Assembly (NCBI GenBank): GCA_003151595.1 | Contig: PLXW01000040.1 | Location: forward strand, 59,796 to 114,088 | DNA: 54,293 nucleotides | Direction of reading: 5' to 3' | Source of the DNA: Myxococcales bacterium | Lineage (GTDB): Bacteria > Myxococcota > Polyangia > Polyangiales > Polyangiaceae | Part shown: positions 41,242-48,986 of the stretch, one piece after another | Layout: every line of letters begins with the position of its first letter | How positions within the stretch are numbered: position 1 is the first letter of the stretch | Notes under the pieces: model-generated | The model's database searches: none | What the model saw: only the letters and a program-made list of their open reading frames with translations | Told to the model about the DNA's origin: nothing | Made by a program: the position numbers and the translations under genes

Positions 41242-41882
41242 TCCGCGTCGTCCTCGCCGACGATCACACGCTCGTGCGCGAAGGGATCCGCACGCTCCTC
41301 GCGCTCGTCCCGGAGATCGCGCTCGTGGGCGAAGCGAGCGACGGCGCTGAAACGGTCCGCGTGGTCTCCGAAGCGCGCCCCGACGTGCTCCTGCTCGACA
41401 TGCGGATGCCGCTGGGCGACGGCCTCTTCGTGGTGCAAGAGCTCACGCGGCGCGCCATTCTCCCGCCGACGCTGATCCTCACCACGTTCGACGACGACGA
41501 GGCGGCGCTCGAGGTCGTGTGCGCCGGGGCGCGCGGGTTTCTGCTGAAGGACGTGACGCTGGATCGGCTGGTGTCTGCGGTGCGGACGCTCGCGTCGGGC
41601 GGCACCATGATCAACCCGGGCCTCACGGCGCGCGCCGAGCGCGAGCTGGCGATGAAACAACCCGAGGCGCGCGAAGCGACCGCCGACGCGAGCGACCTCA
41701 CGGAGCGCGAGCGCGAAGTGCTGCGTCTCGTCGCCGGTGGCTACTCGAACCGCGAGATCGGCAAGGCGCTCTTCGTCGCCGAGGGGACGGTGAAGAACCA
41801 TGTGTCGAACATCCTCACGAAGATGGGCGTCCGCGATCGCACGCGCGCCGTGCTGAAGGCCGCCGAGCGCGGCCTCCTCTGA
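41238..41882 (+). CDS. NarL/FixJ-family response regulator
   Basis: A 214-residue protein. The receiver domain has the acidic pair in LADDH, the phosphorylated Asp54 (LLLDMRMP), Thr in LTTFDDD and Lys in FLLKDV. The C-terminal LuxR-type helix-turn-helix is TEREREVLRLVAGGYSNREI followed by GTVKNHVSNILTKMGV. The GTG start overlaps the kinase stop (GTGA). It is the cognate regulator of the kinase and a likely binder of the inverted repeat upstream of this operon. The glyoxalase-fold gene follows after 20 nt and may be in the same transcript. Confidence 0.93.
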   Translation: MIRVVLADDHTLVREGIRTLLALVPEIALVGEASDGAETVRVVSEARPDVLLLDMRMPLGDGLFVVQELTRRAILPPTLILTTFDDDEAALEVVCAGARGFLLKDVTLDRLVSAVRTLASGGTMINPGLTARAERELAMKQPEAREATADASDLTEREREVLRLVAGGYSNREIGKALFVAEGTVKNHVSNILTKMGVRDRTRAVLKAAERGLL

Positions 41883-41902
41883 GCGGTGTACCTTCGCGCG
41901 CG

Positions 41903-42325
41903 ATGCCGTTCCGGATCGCGCAGCTCACGGTGACCGTTCGCGACTACGACGAGGCCATCGCCTTCTACCGCGACAAGCTCGGCTTCGAGCTCGTCGAAGA
42001 CACGGACCTCGGCGGCGGCAAGCGGTGGGTCCGCGTTCGCCCGGCCGGATCCGACGGAGCGGGGATTCTCCTCGCGCGCGCGGTCTCGGAGAAGCAGCTG
42101 GCCAGCGTCGGCAACCAGACCGGCGGACGGGTCTTTCTCTTCCTCGAGACCGACGACTTCGCGCGCGACTACGAGACCCTCACGGCGCGCGGGGTCCGCT
42201 TCGTGCGACCGCCGTCGAAGGAGCCGTACGGGACCGTCGCCGTGTTCGAGGATCTCTACGGCAACCTCTTCGACCTCGTCGAACGACGAGGCCCGGCGGC
42301 TGACCAGATCGCGCTCGGCGATTAG
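41903..42325 (+). CDS. Glyoxalase/bleomycin-resistance (VOC) family protein
   Basis: A 140-residue protein with two beta-alpha-beta-beta-beta modules. LTVTVRDYDEAIAFYRDKLG and VFLFLETDDFARDYETLTARG are the two starts, and GTVAVFEDLYGNLFDLVER is the usual C-terminal strand with a metal-binding Glu position. VOC proteins include dioxygenases, lyases and drug-binding proteins. The specific role is unknown. It lies 20 nt after the response regulator. Its stop overlaps, on the other strand, the stop of a 25-codon gene. Confidence 0.85.
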   Translation: MPFRIAQLTVTVRDYDEAIAFYRDKLGFELVEDTDLGGGKRWVRVRPAGSDGAGILLARAVSEKQLASVGNQTGGRVFLFLETDDFARDYETLTARGVRFVRPPSKEPYGTVAVFEDLYGNLFDLVERRGPAADQIALGD

Positions 42326-42399
42326 AGCGTCGCTCGGCGCGTCACGAAGAGCGTGAGATAGACGGCGAAGATCGCCGCGATGGTTTCGACGGAGCTCAT
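42322..42399 (-). CDS. Possible 25-residue single-helix membrane peptide
   Basis: The ATG at 42399 overlaps the TGA of the preceding minus-strand gene by 4 nt (ATGA). It encodes a 25-residue peptide: a hydrophobic core (AAIFAVYLTLFV) followed by TRRATL, as in small single-pass membrane proteins with a positively charged cytoplasmic end. It stops at TAA 42322-42324, 1 nt offset from the convergent glyoxalase-fold TAG. Length is so small that a chance frame cannot be excluded. Confidence 0.4.
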   Translation of the reverse strand: MSSVETIAAIFAVYLTLFVTRRATL

Positions 42400-42893
42400 G
42401 CAGCCTCGCTGGTTTGGAGGTTCGTCTCGAGGTTGGGTACGTACGCGATCGGAAAGCGACCCGAAGCGGGCGGCGCCTCTTCTTCGACGACGACGCGCGG
42501 CTCGTGCGACTCGGTGAGCGAGTGAACCCACTCGACGCTCTTCATCACCTCGCGCAGGCGCGCATCGAAGGCGCGCCCCACCAGCATCGCCAGCGACCGC
42601 AGCACGCGCGAGTCGCCGGCGCGCGCCCGGAGCGCGACCTCCAGCACGTGCGCGGCGAGCGGAGCGTCACCCTGCTTGATCGATCGCCGAACGGCGTCAC
42701 GAAGCGCGCTGGCCGGTTTCTCACCGATCTCGCGCGCAGAAGAATGTACGGCATGCGCGGCGATACCGGCCGTCACCGCCGCCGATACCAGATCGACGGC
42801 GGGCGCCAAGAGCGGACTCGTGATCGCGCCACTGAGGATCGACGCACTGCCGATCGCTCCCGCGAGCACTTCGTGTCCGATCGTTCCACGCAT
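42396..42893 (-). CDS. Hypothetical protein
   Basis: A 165-residue protein from ATG 42893. The frame is open to 43043, but that would run into the start of the response regulator gene and its promoter. The first half is Ala/Ser/Gly-rich with a long weakly hydrophobic stretch (AGAIGSASILSGAITSPLLA) that may insert in a membrane. The second half is helical and charged (RRSIKQGDAPLAAHVLEVAL, FDARLREVMKSVEWV), ending with a Glu/Pro patch. No family is recognised. A 25-codon gene is coupled to its stop. It is divergent from the PhoB-type regulator across 143 nt, an AT-richer region that probably holds both promoters. Confidence 0.6.
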   Translation of the reverse strand: MRGTIGHEVLAGAIGSASILSGAITSPLLAPAVDLVSAAVTAGIAAHAVHSSAREIGEKPASALRDAVRRSIKQGDAPLAAHVLEVALRARAGDSRVLRSLAMLVGRAFDARLREVMKSVEWVHSLTESHEPRVVVEEEAPPASGRFPIAYVPNLETNLQTSEAA

Positions 42894-43036
42894 CCCACTG
42901 ACAGAATCCACTGTCCATATGACAAGCGTGTGGAGGGATCGTGGATCTCGCGTAAATTCTCGTATGTTTGCGATCGCCGCGACACGGCACGCCAACGTCA
43001 CACGGTCGTCGCACGAGCCAAGTAGACGAATGAGAC

Positions 43037-43762
43037 TTGGCACGCGTTCTCGTGATCGATGACGAGCTCGACCTGCGCGAGGTGCTTCGTTACAACCTCG
43101 GCTCGGCGGGCCACGACGTAACTCTCGCCGAGACTGGCGCAGAGGGGCTGGCCCTCGCGCGCGCCGAGATCCCCGACGTGGTGCTGCTCGACCTCATGCT
43201 GCCGGACCTGTCCGGCCTCGAGGTGTGCAAGGCGCTGAAGCGCGACGCGACGACGACACACATCCCCATCGTGATGGTGACGGCGAAGGGGGAGGAGATC
43301 GATCGCGTGGTGGGCTTCGAGCTCGGCGCCGACGACTACGTGACCAAGCCCTTCAGCATTCGCGAGCTGCTCCTCCGGGTGCAGGCGGTCGTGCGGAGGC
43401 ACGCCCTGGAGCGGTTGCCGTCGCCTGTGATGCGCTTCGGCGCGCTGAAGGTCGATCGCGACGCGCACCGCGCGTGGGTACACGACGAGCCGGTCGATCT
43501 GACGGCGCTCGAGTTCAAGCTCCTCCTCACGCTGTGCGATCGGCGCGATCGCGTCCAGCCGCGGAGCGCGCTGCTGCGCGACGTCTGGCAGATCGACGGC
43601 GACATCGCGACGCGCACGGTCGACACGCACGTGAAGCGGCTGCGCGAGAAGCTCGGCGAGACCGCGCGGTGCATCGAGACGGTGCGCGGCGTGGGGTATC
43701 GGTTCACGACCACCCCGGACGAGACGCGCCCGGTGTCGTTCGAAGAAGCGGACGACGCCTAA
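43037..43762 (+). CDS. OmpR/PhoB-family response regulator (orphan)
   Basis: A 241-residue protein. The receiver has VLVIDDELD, phosphorylated Asp52 (LLDLMLPD), VMVTAKGEE and a Lys in YVTKPFS. The winged-helix domain covers residues ~130-230 with LTALEFKLLLTL, RTVDTHVKRLREKLGE and VRGVGYRFTT. No histidine kinase is adjacent, so its partner is elsewhere. The start is TTG 43037, which gives the standard N-terminus (xARVLVIDD). Its stop lies 6 nt from the convergent OYE gene; the palindrome GGTCTAGACC bridges the OYE stop. Confidence 0.92.
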   Translation: MARVLVIDDELDLREVLRYNLGSAGHDVTLAETGAEGLALARAEIPDVVLLDLMLPDLSGLEVCKALKRDATTTHIPIVMVTAKGEEIDRVVGFELGADDYVTKPFSIRELLLRVQAVVRRHALERLPSPVMRFGALKVDRDAHRAWVHDEPVDLTALEFKLLLTLCDRRDRVQPRSALLRDVWQIDGDIATRTVDTHVKRLREKLGETARCIETVRGVGYRFTTTPDETRPVSFEEADDA

Positions 43763-43768
43763 TCTGGT

Positions 43769-45214
43769 CTAGACCGACGCGCTCTCTCGAGGCACCACGA
43801 CCGTCACGCGCGGCGTCATCGTGCCGCGGTTGCCGGCGAGGTCGTACGGACGGAGCGCGTACGAGTAGGTCTCGCCGCCGATCACGCGAGGATCTTCGTA
43901 CCGTGACGACGCCGCGCGCGTGCTCGCGAAGTGCGCGAGCGGCGCGTTCTCTCCTTCGCCGCGGAAGACCTGGTAGCCGTACATCTGCTCGTTGTCCGTC
44001 GCGCTCTTCCATCGAACGAGCACGCGGCCGTCCTTGTATTCCGCCGTGAGCTCGGCGCCGGTCGCGGACCACTCGGGGGGGACCGTGTCTTCGCTCTCCG
44101 GCGCCTGACCGAGCTTCTTCGGCCACAGCGTGCAGTCGACGCGGCGGAAGTTTTCGTCGAGCGCCTTGCAGACGTTCCCGTAGACGCAGCGCACGACGGT
44201 CTCCTCGCGACCGCGTTGCCACTTCTTCGGCAGGTCCGGATCGGCGAGCAGCGCGCGCGCCATGCCGATGAGATCGCCCTGCCCTCGCGCGATGACCTTC
44301 TCCGCGAGCTCCAGGGAGCCGATCTTTCCGGCGGCGACGATCGGCGTCTCGAGCCCCGCGGCGCGAACGCACGCGCGCACGGCTTCCGGGATGTAGAGGT
44401 TCGCGCCGTCGGGATACGTCGAGCCGGGCATGCACCGATCGCCCGAGTATCCGGTGTACGGATAGAGCGGCTCGCCCGGAATGTGACGCGCGTCTTCGAA
44501 CTTGCCGCCCGCCGAGAGCGAAATGTAATCGGCGCCGGAGCGCGCGAGCCGCACGGCGATGGGGCCCGCTTCCACCGGCGTGTACCCGTTGCGAATGCAC
44601 TCCTCGCCGAGGAAGCGAATGCCGACCGGGAAGTCGTCGCCCACGCTCGCGCGCACGCGCTCGAGCACGCGCACCGGCAGCCGCAGTCGGTTCTCGAGCG
44701 TGCCGCCGTACGCGTCGCGCCGCGGATTGAGGCGCGAGAGGAACGACGACAGCGTGTACGCATGCGCCATGTGGAGCTCGACGCCGTCGAAGCCGCACGC
44801 CCGAGCGCGCGCCGCCGCGGTGCCGTAGGCGTCCACGATGTCGTCGATCTCCTGCAGGCTCAGCATGTCGACGGTCTGACGCCATCCGCTGCGCGAGATC
44901 TTCAGGAAGTGAATGATCTGCGGAACGACCATCCCCGGCCCGGCGTCGTGGCAGCGCTTCGCGAGATCGGCCAGCCCCGGCGCGAAGTCGTCCGACGAGA
45001 TGCGGAGGAGCGGACCGCTCTTCGATTGATGCACCGCCATGGCCTCGACGACGATGAGCCCCGCGCCCCCCTTCGCGTAGCGGACGTAGCGCGCGCGGAT
45101 GTCGTCGTTGACCATGCCGTCTTCGCCGGACAGGCGCGTGACCATCGCCGGCAAGACGATGCGGTTCGGCAGCGTCATCGAGCGAATCGGAAGCGGAGTG
45201 AAGAGGAGACTCAT
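43769..45214 (-). CDS. Old yellow enzyme (FMN oxidoreductase) with C-terminal fibronectin III-like domain
   Basis: A 481-residue protein. Residues 1-370 are the OYE TIM barrel: PLPIRSMTLPNRIVLPAM, GFDGVELHMAHAYTLSSFLS, NRLRLPVRVLERVRA and GDLIGMARALLADP. The segment CVYGNVCKALDENF lacks the CxxC spacing of the 4Fe-4S cluster in 2,4-dienoyl-CoA reductases. Residues ~390-478 look like a fibronectin type III module (GRVLVRWKSATD, MYGYQVFRGE, GGETYSYALRPYDLAGN). FN3 domains are usually on exported proteins, yet no signal peptide is present. It is the last gene of the six-gene operon, its ATG overlapping the acyl-CoA dehydrogenase stop. It probably reduces a conjugated CoA-ester or enone. Confidence 0.88.
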   Translation of the reverse strand: MSLLFTPLPIRSMTLPNRIVLPAMVTRLSGEDGMVNDDIRARYVRYAKGGAGLIVVEAMAVHQSKSGPLLRISSDDFAPGLADLAKRCHDAGPGMVVPQIIHFLKISRSGWRQTVDMLSLQEIDDIVDAYGTAAARARACGFDGVELHMAHAYTLSSFLSRLNPRRDAYGGTLENRLRLPVRVLERVRASVGDDFPVGIRFLGEECIRNGYTPVEAGPIAVRLARSGADYISLSAGGKFEDARHIPGEPLYPYTGYSGDRCMPGSTYPDGANLYIPEAVRACVRAAGLETPIVAAGKIGSLELAEKVIARGQGDLIGMARALLADPDLPKKWQRGREETVVRCVYGNVCKALDENFRRVDCTLWPKKLGQAPESEDTVPPEWSATGAELTAEYKDGRVLVRWKSATDNEQMYGYQVFRGEGENAPLAHFASTRAASSRYEDPRVIGGETYSYALRPYDLAGNRGTMTPRVTVVVPRESASV

Positions 45215-46371
45215 GAGAGCGTGCGTTCCTTTGCGAACGAGGAGCCGATGATCAACTTCTGGATCTCGGTGGTCCCTTCGTAAATTCGAAGCGGGCGAAT
45301 CTCGCGGTAGAGATGCTCGACGACGCTCGACGACACGATGCCGAGCCCGCCATGAAGCTGCACGGCGCGGTCGATGATCTTCTGCGCCGCCTCGGTGGCG
45401 AACATCTTCGCCATGGCGACCGCGACCTGCGGCGGCGTCGCGATGTCCTTGGCGCTCGCGTCGCCGGCGTGATCCTTCATCCACGCGGCGCGATAGACGA
45501 GCAAGCGCGCGGCCTCGAGGTCGGTCGCCATCTCGGCGAGCGAAGCCTGCGTGAGCTGGAAGTCGGCGAGGCGCTGGCCGAACTGCTTGCGCGCCGCAAC
45601 ACGCGCGACGCTCTCGTCGAAGGCGCGCTGCGCCATGCCGACCGCCGCGCCGCCGACCGACGTGCGGAACACGTCGAGCGTGCCCAGCGCAAGGCGAAGA
45701 CCCTGGCCGATGTCGCCGATGAGATGGCTCGCCGGGACGCGGCATCCGTCCATGACCAGGCGGCCGAGCGGGTGATCTCCGCTCATCGGGATCGGTTCGA
45801 GCGCGAGGCCCGGCGCGTCCGCCTCGACGAAGAAGGCGCTGATGCCGCGCTTCCCTGCGGCGGGATCGGCGTTGGCGAAGACGACGTAGTGGTGCGCGAT
45901 CCCGACGTTCGAGATGAAGCACTTCTCACCGTCGAGGACCCAGTGTGCCCCGTCGCGTCGCGCGCTGGTGCGCATCGACGCGACGTCACTGCCGGCGTCG
46001 GGCTCGGTCAGCGCGAAGCCGCCGGTGCGGGTCCCGGCGCGCATCGCGCTCAGCACTTCGTCGCGTCGCGCGAACGACGGCGAGAGGATCAGCGAATGCG
46101 CCGACAGCCCTTGAACGGCGAAGATGCCGTCGGCCAGCGGCGACACGTACGCCATCGCTTCGCGCGCGAGCGAGAGCGCGCGCACGTCGACGCGGCTGCT
46201 CCTCGGCACGACGAGATCGAGGAGCCCGAGCTTCGCGAGCCGCGGCACGACGCGCGCCGCCGAATGGAGCTCCGCGTCGTCCTCACGGAGCGACGACGCG
46301 AGCGCTGCACCGAGCGGCGCGTGCGACGCCTCGAAGAACATCGGAAGCTCGAGGTGGCTGCGCGCGCTCAT
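45211..46371 (-). CDS. Acyl-CoA dehydrogenase
   Basis: A 386-residue flavoprotein. FALTEPDAGSDVASMRT is the FAD/substrate signature, ARKQFGQRLADFQLTQASL the helical signature, QLHGGLGIV the C-terminal loop and RIYEGTTEIQ contains the catalytic Glu position of the short-chain family. It oxidises the alpha-beta bond of an acyl-CoA. In the operon it would act on a non-aromatic CoA ester formed after ring reduction. ATG 46371 overlaps the crotonase stop and the gene overlaps the OYE start. Confidence 0.93.
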   Translation of the reverse strand: MSARSHLELPMFFEASHAPLGAALASSLREDDAELHSAARVVPRLAKLGLLDLVVPRSSRVDVRALSLAREAMAYVSPLADGIFAVQGLSAHSLILSPSFARRDEVLSAMRAGTRTGGFALTEPDAGSDVASMRTSARRDGAHWVLDGEKCFISNVGIAHHYVVFANADPAAGKRGISAFFVEADAPGLALEPIPMSGDHPLGRLVMDGCRVPASHLIGDIGQGLRLALGTLDVFRTSVGGAAVGMAQRAFDESVARVAARKQFGQRLADFQLTQASLAEMATDLEAARLLVYRAAWMKDHAGDASAKDIATPPQVAVAMAKMFATEAAQKIIDRAVQLHGGLGIVSSSVVEHLYREIRPLRIYEGTTEIQKLIIGSSFAKERTLS

Positions 46372-47198
46372 GGCTTGTCACGGAAGGGGGCGGTCGATCC
46401 CGCGAAGACGATCGGCTTCTTCGCCTTCCACGCGTCGTACGCCGTCCGGAAATCGCTGTGCTGCATGCAGATGGCCTGCGCCTGCGCCTCGGCTTCGATC
46501 GCCTGATCGAGCGACATGGTGTGCTCGCTCTCGAGCATCTGCTTGGTCATCGCGTGCGCGAACGCCGGGCCGCTGGCCAACCGCTCGGCGAGGGAGGTGG
46601 CTGCGGCGAGACACTCCGCTTGTGGCACGACCTTGTTCACGAGGCCGATGCGCTCGGCGTTCGCGGCGTCGATGCGATCGCCCAGGAAGAGGATCTCGTT
46701 GGCGCGCGCGAGGCCGACGGTTCGCGGGAGCAACCACCCGGCCCCCATGTCCGCGCCGCACAGCCCGACCTTCGGAAACAGGAACGCGAAGCTCGCCGTG
46801 TCGCTCGCGATCCGAAAGTCGCACGCCAGCGCGATGACGGCCCCGGCGCCCACGGCCGTCCCGTTCACCGCCGCCACGACGGGGCGTCGCAGCTTGCGGA
46901 TGTTGGCGATGAGCCGACCGGTCATGCGCGTGAATGCGAGGAGCCCCTTCGCGTCGCGCGCGAAGAGCTCGCCGATGATGTCGTTCACGTCGCCGCCCGA
47001 GCAGAACGCCCGCCCTTCGCCGGTGATGACGAGCGCGCGCACTTCGTCGTGCTCGTCCATCGCAAGGAGCAGGTCGCCCATCTCGCGGTACACGTCGAAC
47101 GTGAGCGAGTTGAGCTTGTCGGGGCGCGAGAGCGTGATCGTAGCGACGCCGTTCGGCGCGCACGCGTAGCGAAACGTCTTCGGAGCGAGCGGGGTCAC
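46368..47198 (-). CDS. Enoyl-CoA hydratase/isomerase (crotonase) family protein
   Basis: A 276-residue crotonase. FCSGGDVNDI and NGTAVGAGAVIALACDFRIA form the oxyanion-hole segments. The usual first catalytic Glu (FAxPE) is replaced (SFAFLFPKVGL), and the second position is Asp (CGADMGAG). This pattern is seen in crotonases of aminobenzoyl-CoA clusters, which may hydrate or cleave rather than do standard beta-oxidation. GTG 47198 overlaps the MarR stop (GTGA). It lies between the regulator and the acyl-CoA dehydrogenase. Confidence 0.9.
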   Translation of the reverse strand: MTPLAPKTFRYACAPNGVATITLSRPDKLNSLTFDVYREMGDLLLAMDEHDEVRALVITGEGRAFCSGGDVNDIIGELFARDAKGLLAFTRMTGRLIANIRKLRRPVVAAVNGTAVGAGAVIALACDFRIASDTASFAFLFPKVGLCGADMGAGWLLPRTVGLARANEILFLGDRIDAANAERIGLVNKVVPQAECLAAATSLAERLASGPAFAHAMTKQMLESEHTMSLDQAIEAEAQAQAICMQHSDFRTAYDAWKAKKPIVFAGSTAPFRDKP

Positions 47199-47725
47199 GA
47201 CGCCTCTTTCTTCTGGGTGGTGTCGAACTTGGAGACGAGCGAATCGCGAAGCTTGCCGAGCAGGCGCCGGAGCTCACGGCGCTCGCCGGCGTCGAGGCCG
47301 GAGAGGAGCTCTCCGACCTGCTCGGCGTGATGCGGGAGCAACCCGGTGATGAGCGCGCGCCCCTTCGGCGTGAGGAACACGCGCGACAAGCGCCGGTCGC
47401 GCGGATCGGCGCGGCGCTGGACCACGCCGTCGCGCTCGGCCCGATCGACGAGCCCCGTGAGGTTCCCCGCCGTCACCAGCATGCGGCGACTGAGGGCGGC
47501 CAGCGTCTGACCGTCTTCGCCTTCGAGGTTCGCGAGCAGATCGAAGCGCGGCATCGTCGCCGCGTCGGAGAGCCGGCGGCGGATCTCGGCGAGCATCAGG
47601 TTGTGGCTCTCGAGGAGGCGCACCCACAAGCTCACTTCGCTCCGCTGCGCCGGCCCGATCACCGCGCGCGCGCGCGAATGTGGCCCGCTGGCGGCCGAGG
47701 CCTTCTTCGCCGCCGAGGCGGTCAT
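47195..47725 (-). CDS. MarR-family transcriptional regulator
   Basis: A 176-residue protein. The winged helix covers residues ~45-130: MPRFDLLANLEGEDGQTLAA cut here, LSRRMLVTAGNLTGLVDRAE (recognition helix) and RRADPRDRRLSRVFLT (wing). The first 30 residues are Ala/Ser/Lys-rich. MarR regulators embedded in aromatic CoA operons usually respond to the aryl-CoA ligand and repress the operon; here this is inference. ATG 47725 overlaps the RidA stop by 4 nt. Confidence 0.9.
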   Translation of the reverse strand: MTASAAKKASAASGPHSRARAVIGPAQRSEVSLWVRLLESHNLMLAEIRRRLSDAATMPRFDLLANLEGEDGQTLAALSRRMLVTAGNLTGLVDRAERDGVVQRRADPRDRRLSRVFLTPKGRALITGLLPHHAEQVGELLSGLDAGERRELRRLLGKLRDSLVSKFDTTQKKEAS

Positions 47726-48123
47726 CGTTTCAGATCGGGCAGCATCGCCACCCCCTCGATCTCGACGAGCGCGCCCGGCTCGAGCAGCCCTGCGACCTTC
47801 ACCAGGCTCATCGCCGGGTAGTGCTTCCCCAGGCGCTCTCGCCACCCTTCGCCGATGGCGCGCGTCGCTGCGCGGTACGCATCGAGGTCGGTCACGAACG
47901 CGAGCAGCTTCGAGAGGTGCTCGGTGCCCCCGCCCGCCTCGCGCACGACGGCGATCACGTTGTCGAGCGCCTGGAGGAACTGCGTCGCGAAGTCGGGCGA
48001 GACGATGCGCGCGTTGCCGTCCCACGCGATCTGCCCGCTGATGAACAGCGTGCGGCCGGTCGCGACGATGCCGTTCGCGTAGCCACGCGGCTTGGGGAAG
48101 GACGACGGGGTCACAATGCTCAT
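47722..48123 (-). CDS. RidA/YjgF-family protein lacking the canonical catalytic Arg
   Basis: A 133-residue RidA fold protein. Typical blocks are LFISGQIAWDGNARIV, FLQALDNVIAVVREAGG and LVEIEGVAML. In true RidA imine deaminases an Arg follows PA (PAR-xxVxVA); here that position is Met (PAMSLVKVAGL). It thus probably belongs to a Rid subgroup with another function, as found in aminobenzoate and other aromatic pathways. AGGAG precedes ATG 48123 at good spacing. It follows the SDR gene by 21 nt and overlaps MarR. Confidence 0.88.
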   Translation of the reverse strand: MSIVTPSSFPKPRGYANGIVATGRTLFISGQIAWDGNARIVSPDFATQFLQALDNVIAVVREAGGGTEHLSKLLAFVTDLDAYRAATRAIGEGWRERLGKHYPAMSLVKVAGLLEPGALVEIEGVAMLPDLKR

Positions 48124-48144
48124 GTTCGGGTTTCTCCTGGGGTG

Positions 48145-48912
48145 TCAGCGCATCGTCTGCGCGCCGTCGATGGCGATGGCCTGGCCGTGAACGCCGCGCG
48201 CATCTTCGTGCGCGAGCATGGCGACGACGTGGGCGACCTCGGCCACGGTCATCATGCGTCGCTGCGGCGAGAGGTCTTCGAGCGCGCGGCGCGCGTCGTC
48301 GGGAGAGCGCTTGGTCTTGGCAGCGATGTTGCTGGCGGCGCGCGTGGCCATCTCGGTGTCGACGAAGCCCGGGCACACGGCGTTCGCGGTGACGTTCGAG
48401 CGCGCGATCTCGACCGCGAGCGCGCGCATGAAGCCGACGACCGCGTGCTTCGAGGCGCAGTAGGCGCTGGTGTATGCGTAGCCCGAGAGCCCGGCGTTCG
48501 AAGCCACGAAGATCATGCGCCCCCAGCCGGCCGCGATCATCTTGGGGACGAGCGCGCGCGCCAGGCGAAACGGCGCGGTGACGTTGACGGCCATGATGCG
48601 ATCCCACGTCGCATCGTCGGTCCCCGCGAGCGGCAAGCTCGCGCTGATCCCCGCGTTCGCGACGGCGACGGCGATCGGGCCGAGCTCGGCCTCGACGCGC
48701 GCGAGGGCGCGGTCCATGGCCGGAGCATCGGTCACGTCGGCTTCGATGGCGAGCCCGCCGATCTCCTTCGCGACCCGCGCGATCGCCTCCACGTCCCGCC
48801 CTGTGACGGCGACCTTCATGCCGTCGGCCGCGAGCCGTCGCGCGATCCCTTCGCCGATTCCTTTTCCGCCGCCCGTCACGAGGGCGACGCGAGAGGTAGC
48901 CATATCGACCAT
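48145..48912 (-). CDS. Short-chain dehydrogenase/reductase (3-hydroxyacyl-CoA dehydrogenase-like)
   Basis: A 255-residue SDR. VTGGGKGIGEG is the NAD(P) loop, VANAGIS the NAG motif, and Ser (VASNAGLSG) with Tyr-x3-Lys in SAYCASKHAV completes the active site. TGRD after the second strand (VAVTGRD) suggests NADP(H) or NAD use cannot be decided. In this operon a beta-hydroxyacyl-CoA oxidation is likely. ATG 48912 or 48903 may be the start; 48903 gives the more usual MATSRVALVTGG. It is the first gene of the six-gene unit. Confidence 0.9.
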   Translation of the reverse strand: MVDMATSRVALVTGGGKGIGEGIARRLAADGMKVAVTGRDVEAIARVAKEIGGLAIEADVTDAPAMDRALARVEAELGPIAVAVANAGISASLPLAGTDDATWDRIMAVNVTAPFRLARALVPKMIAAGWGRMIFVASNAGLSGYAYTSAYCASKHAVVGFMRALAVEIARSNVTANAVCPGFVDTEMATRAASNIAAKTKRSPDDARRALEDLSPQRRMMTVAEVAHVVAMLAHEDARGVHGQAIAIDGAQTMR

Positions 48913-48986
48913 CTACATCTAAAGGTTCGAGCGCGGCAAGACGCGGCGGCTCAGCCGTCATGTAGACGCGGACGTCTTCGGTGCTG

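Noticed and set aside
44274..46506. Plus-strand frames opposite the OYE and acyl-CoA dehydrogenase genes
   Set aside because: No motif or ribosome site, and the minus-strand genes are certain.
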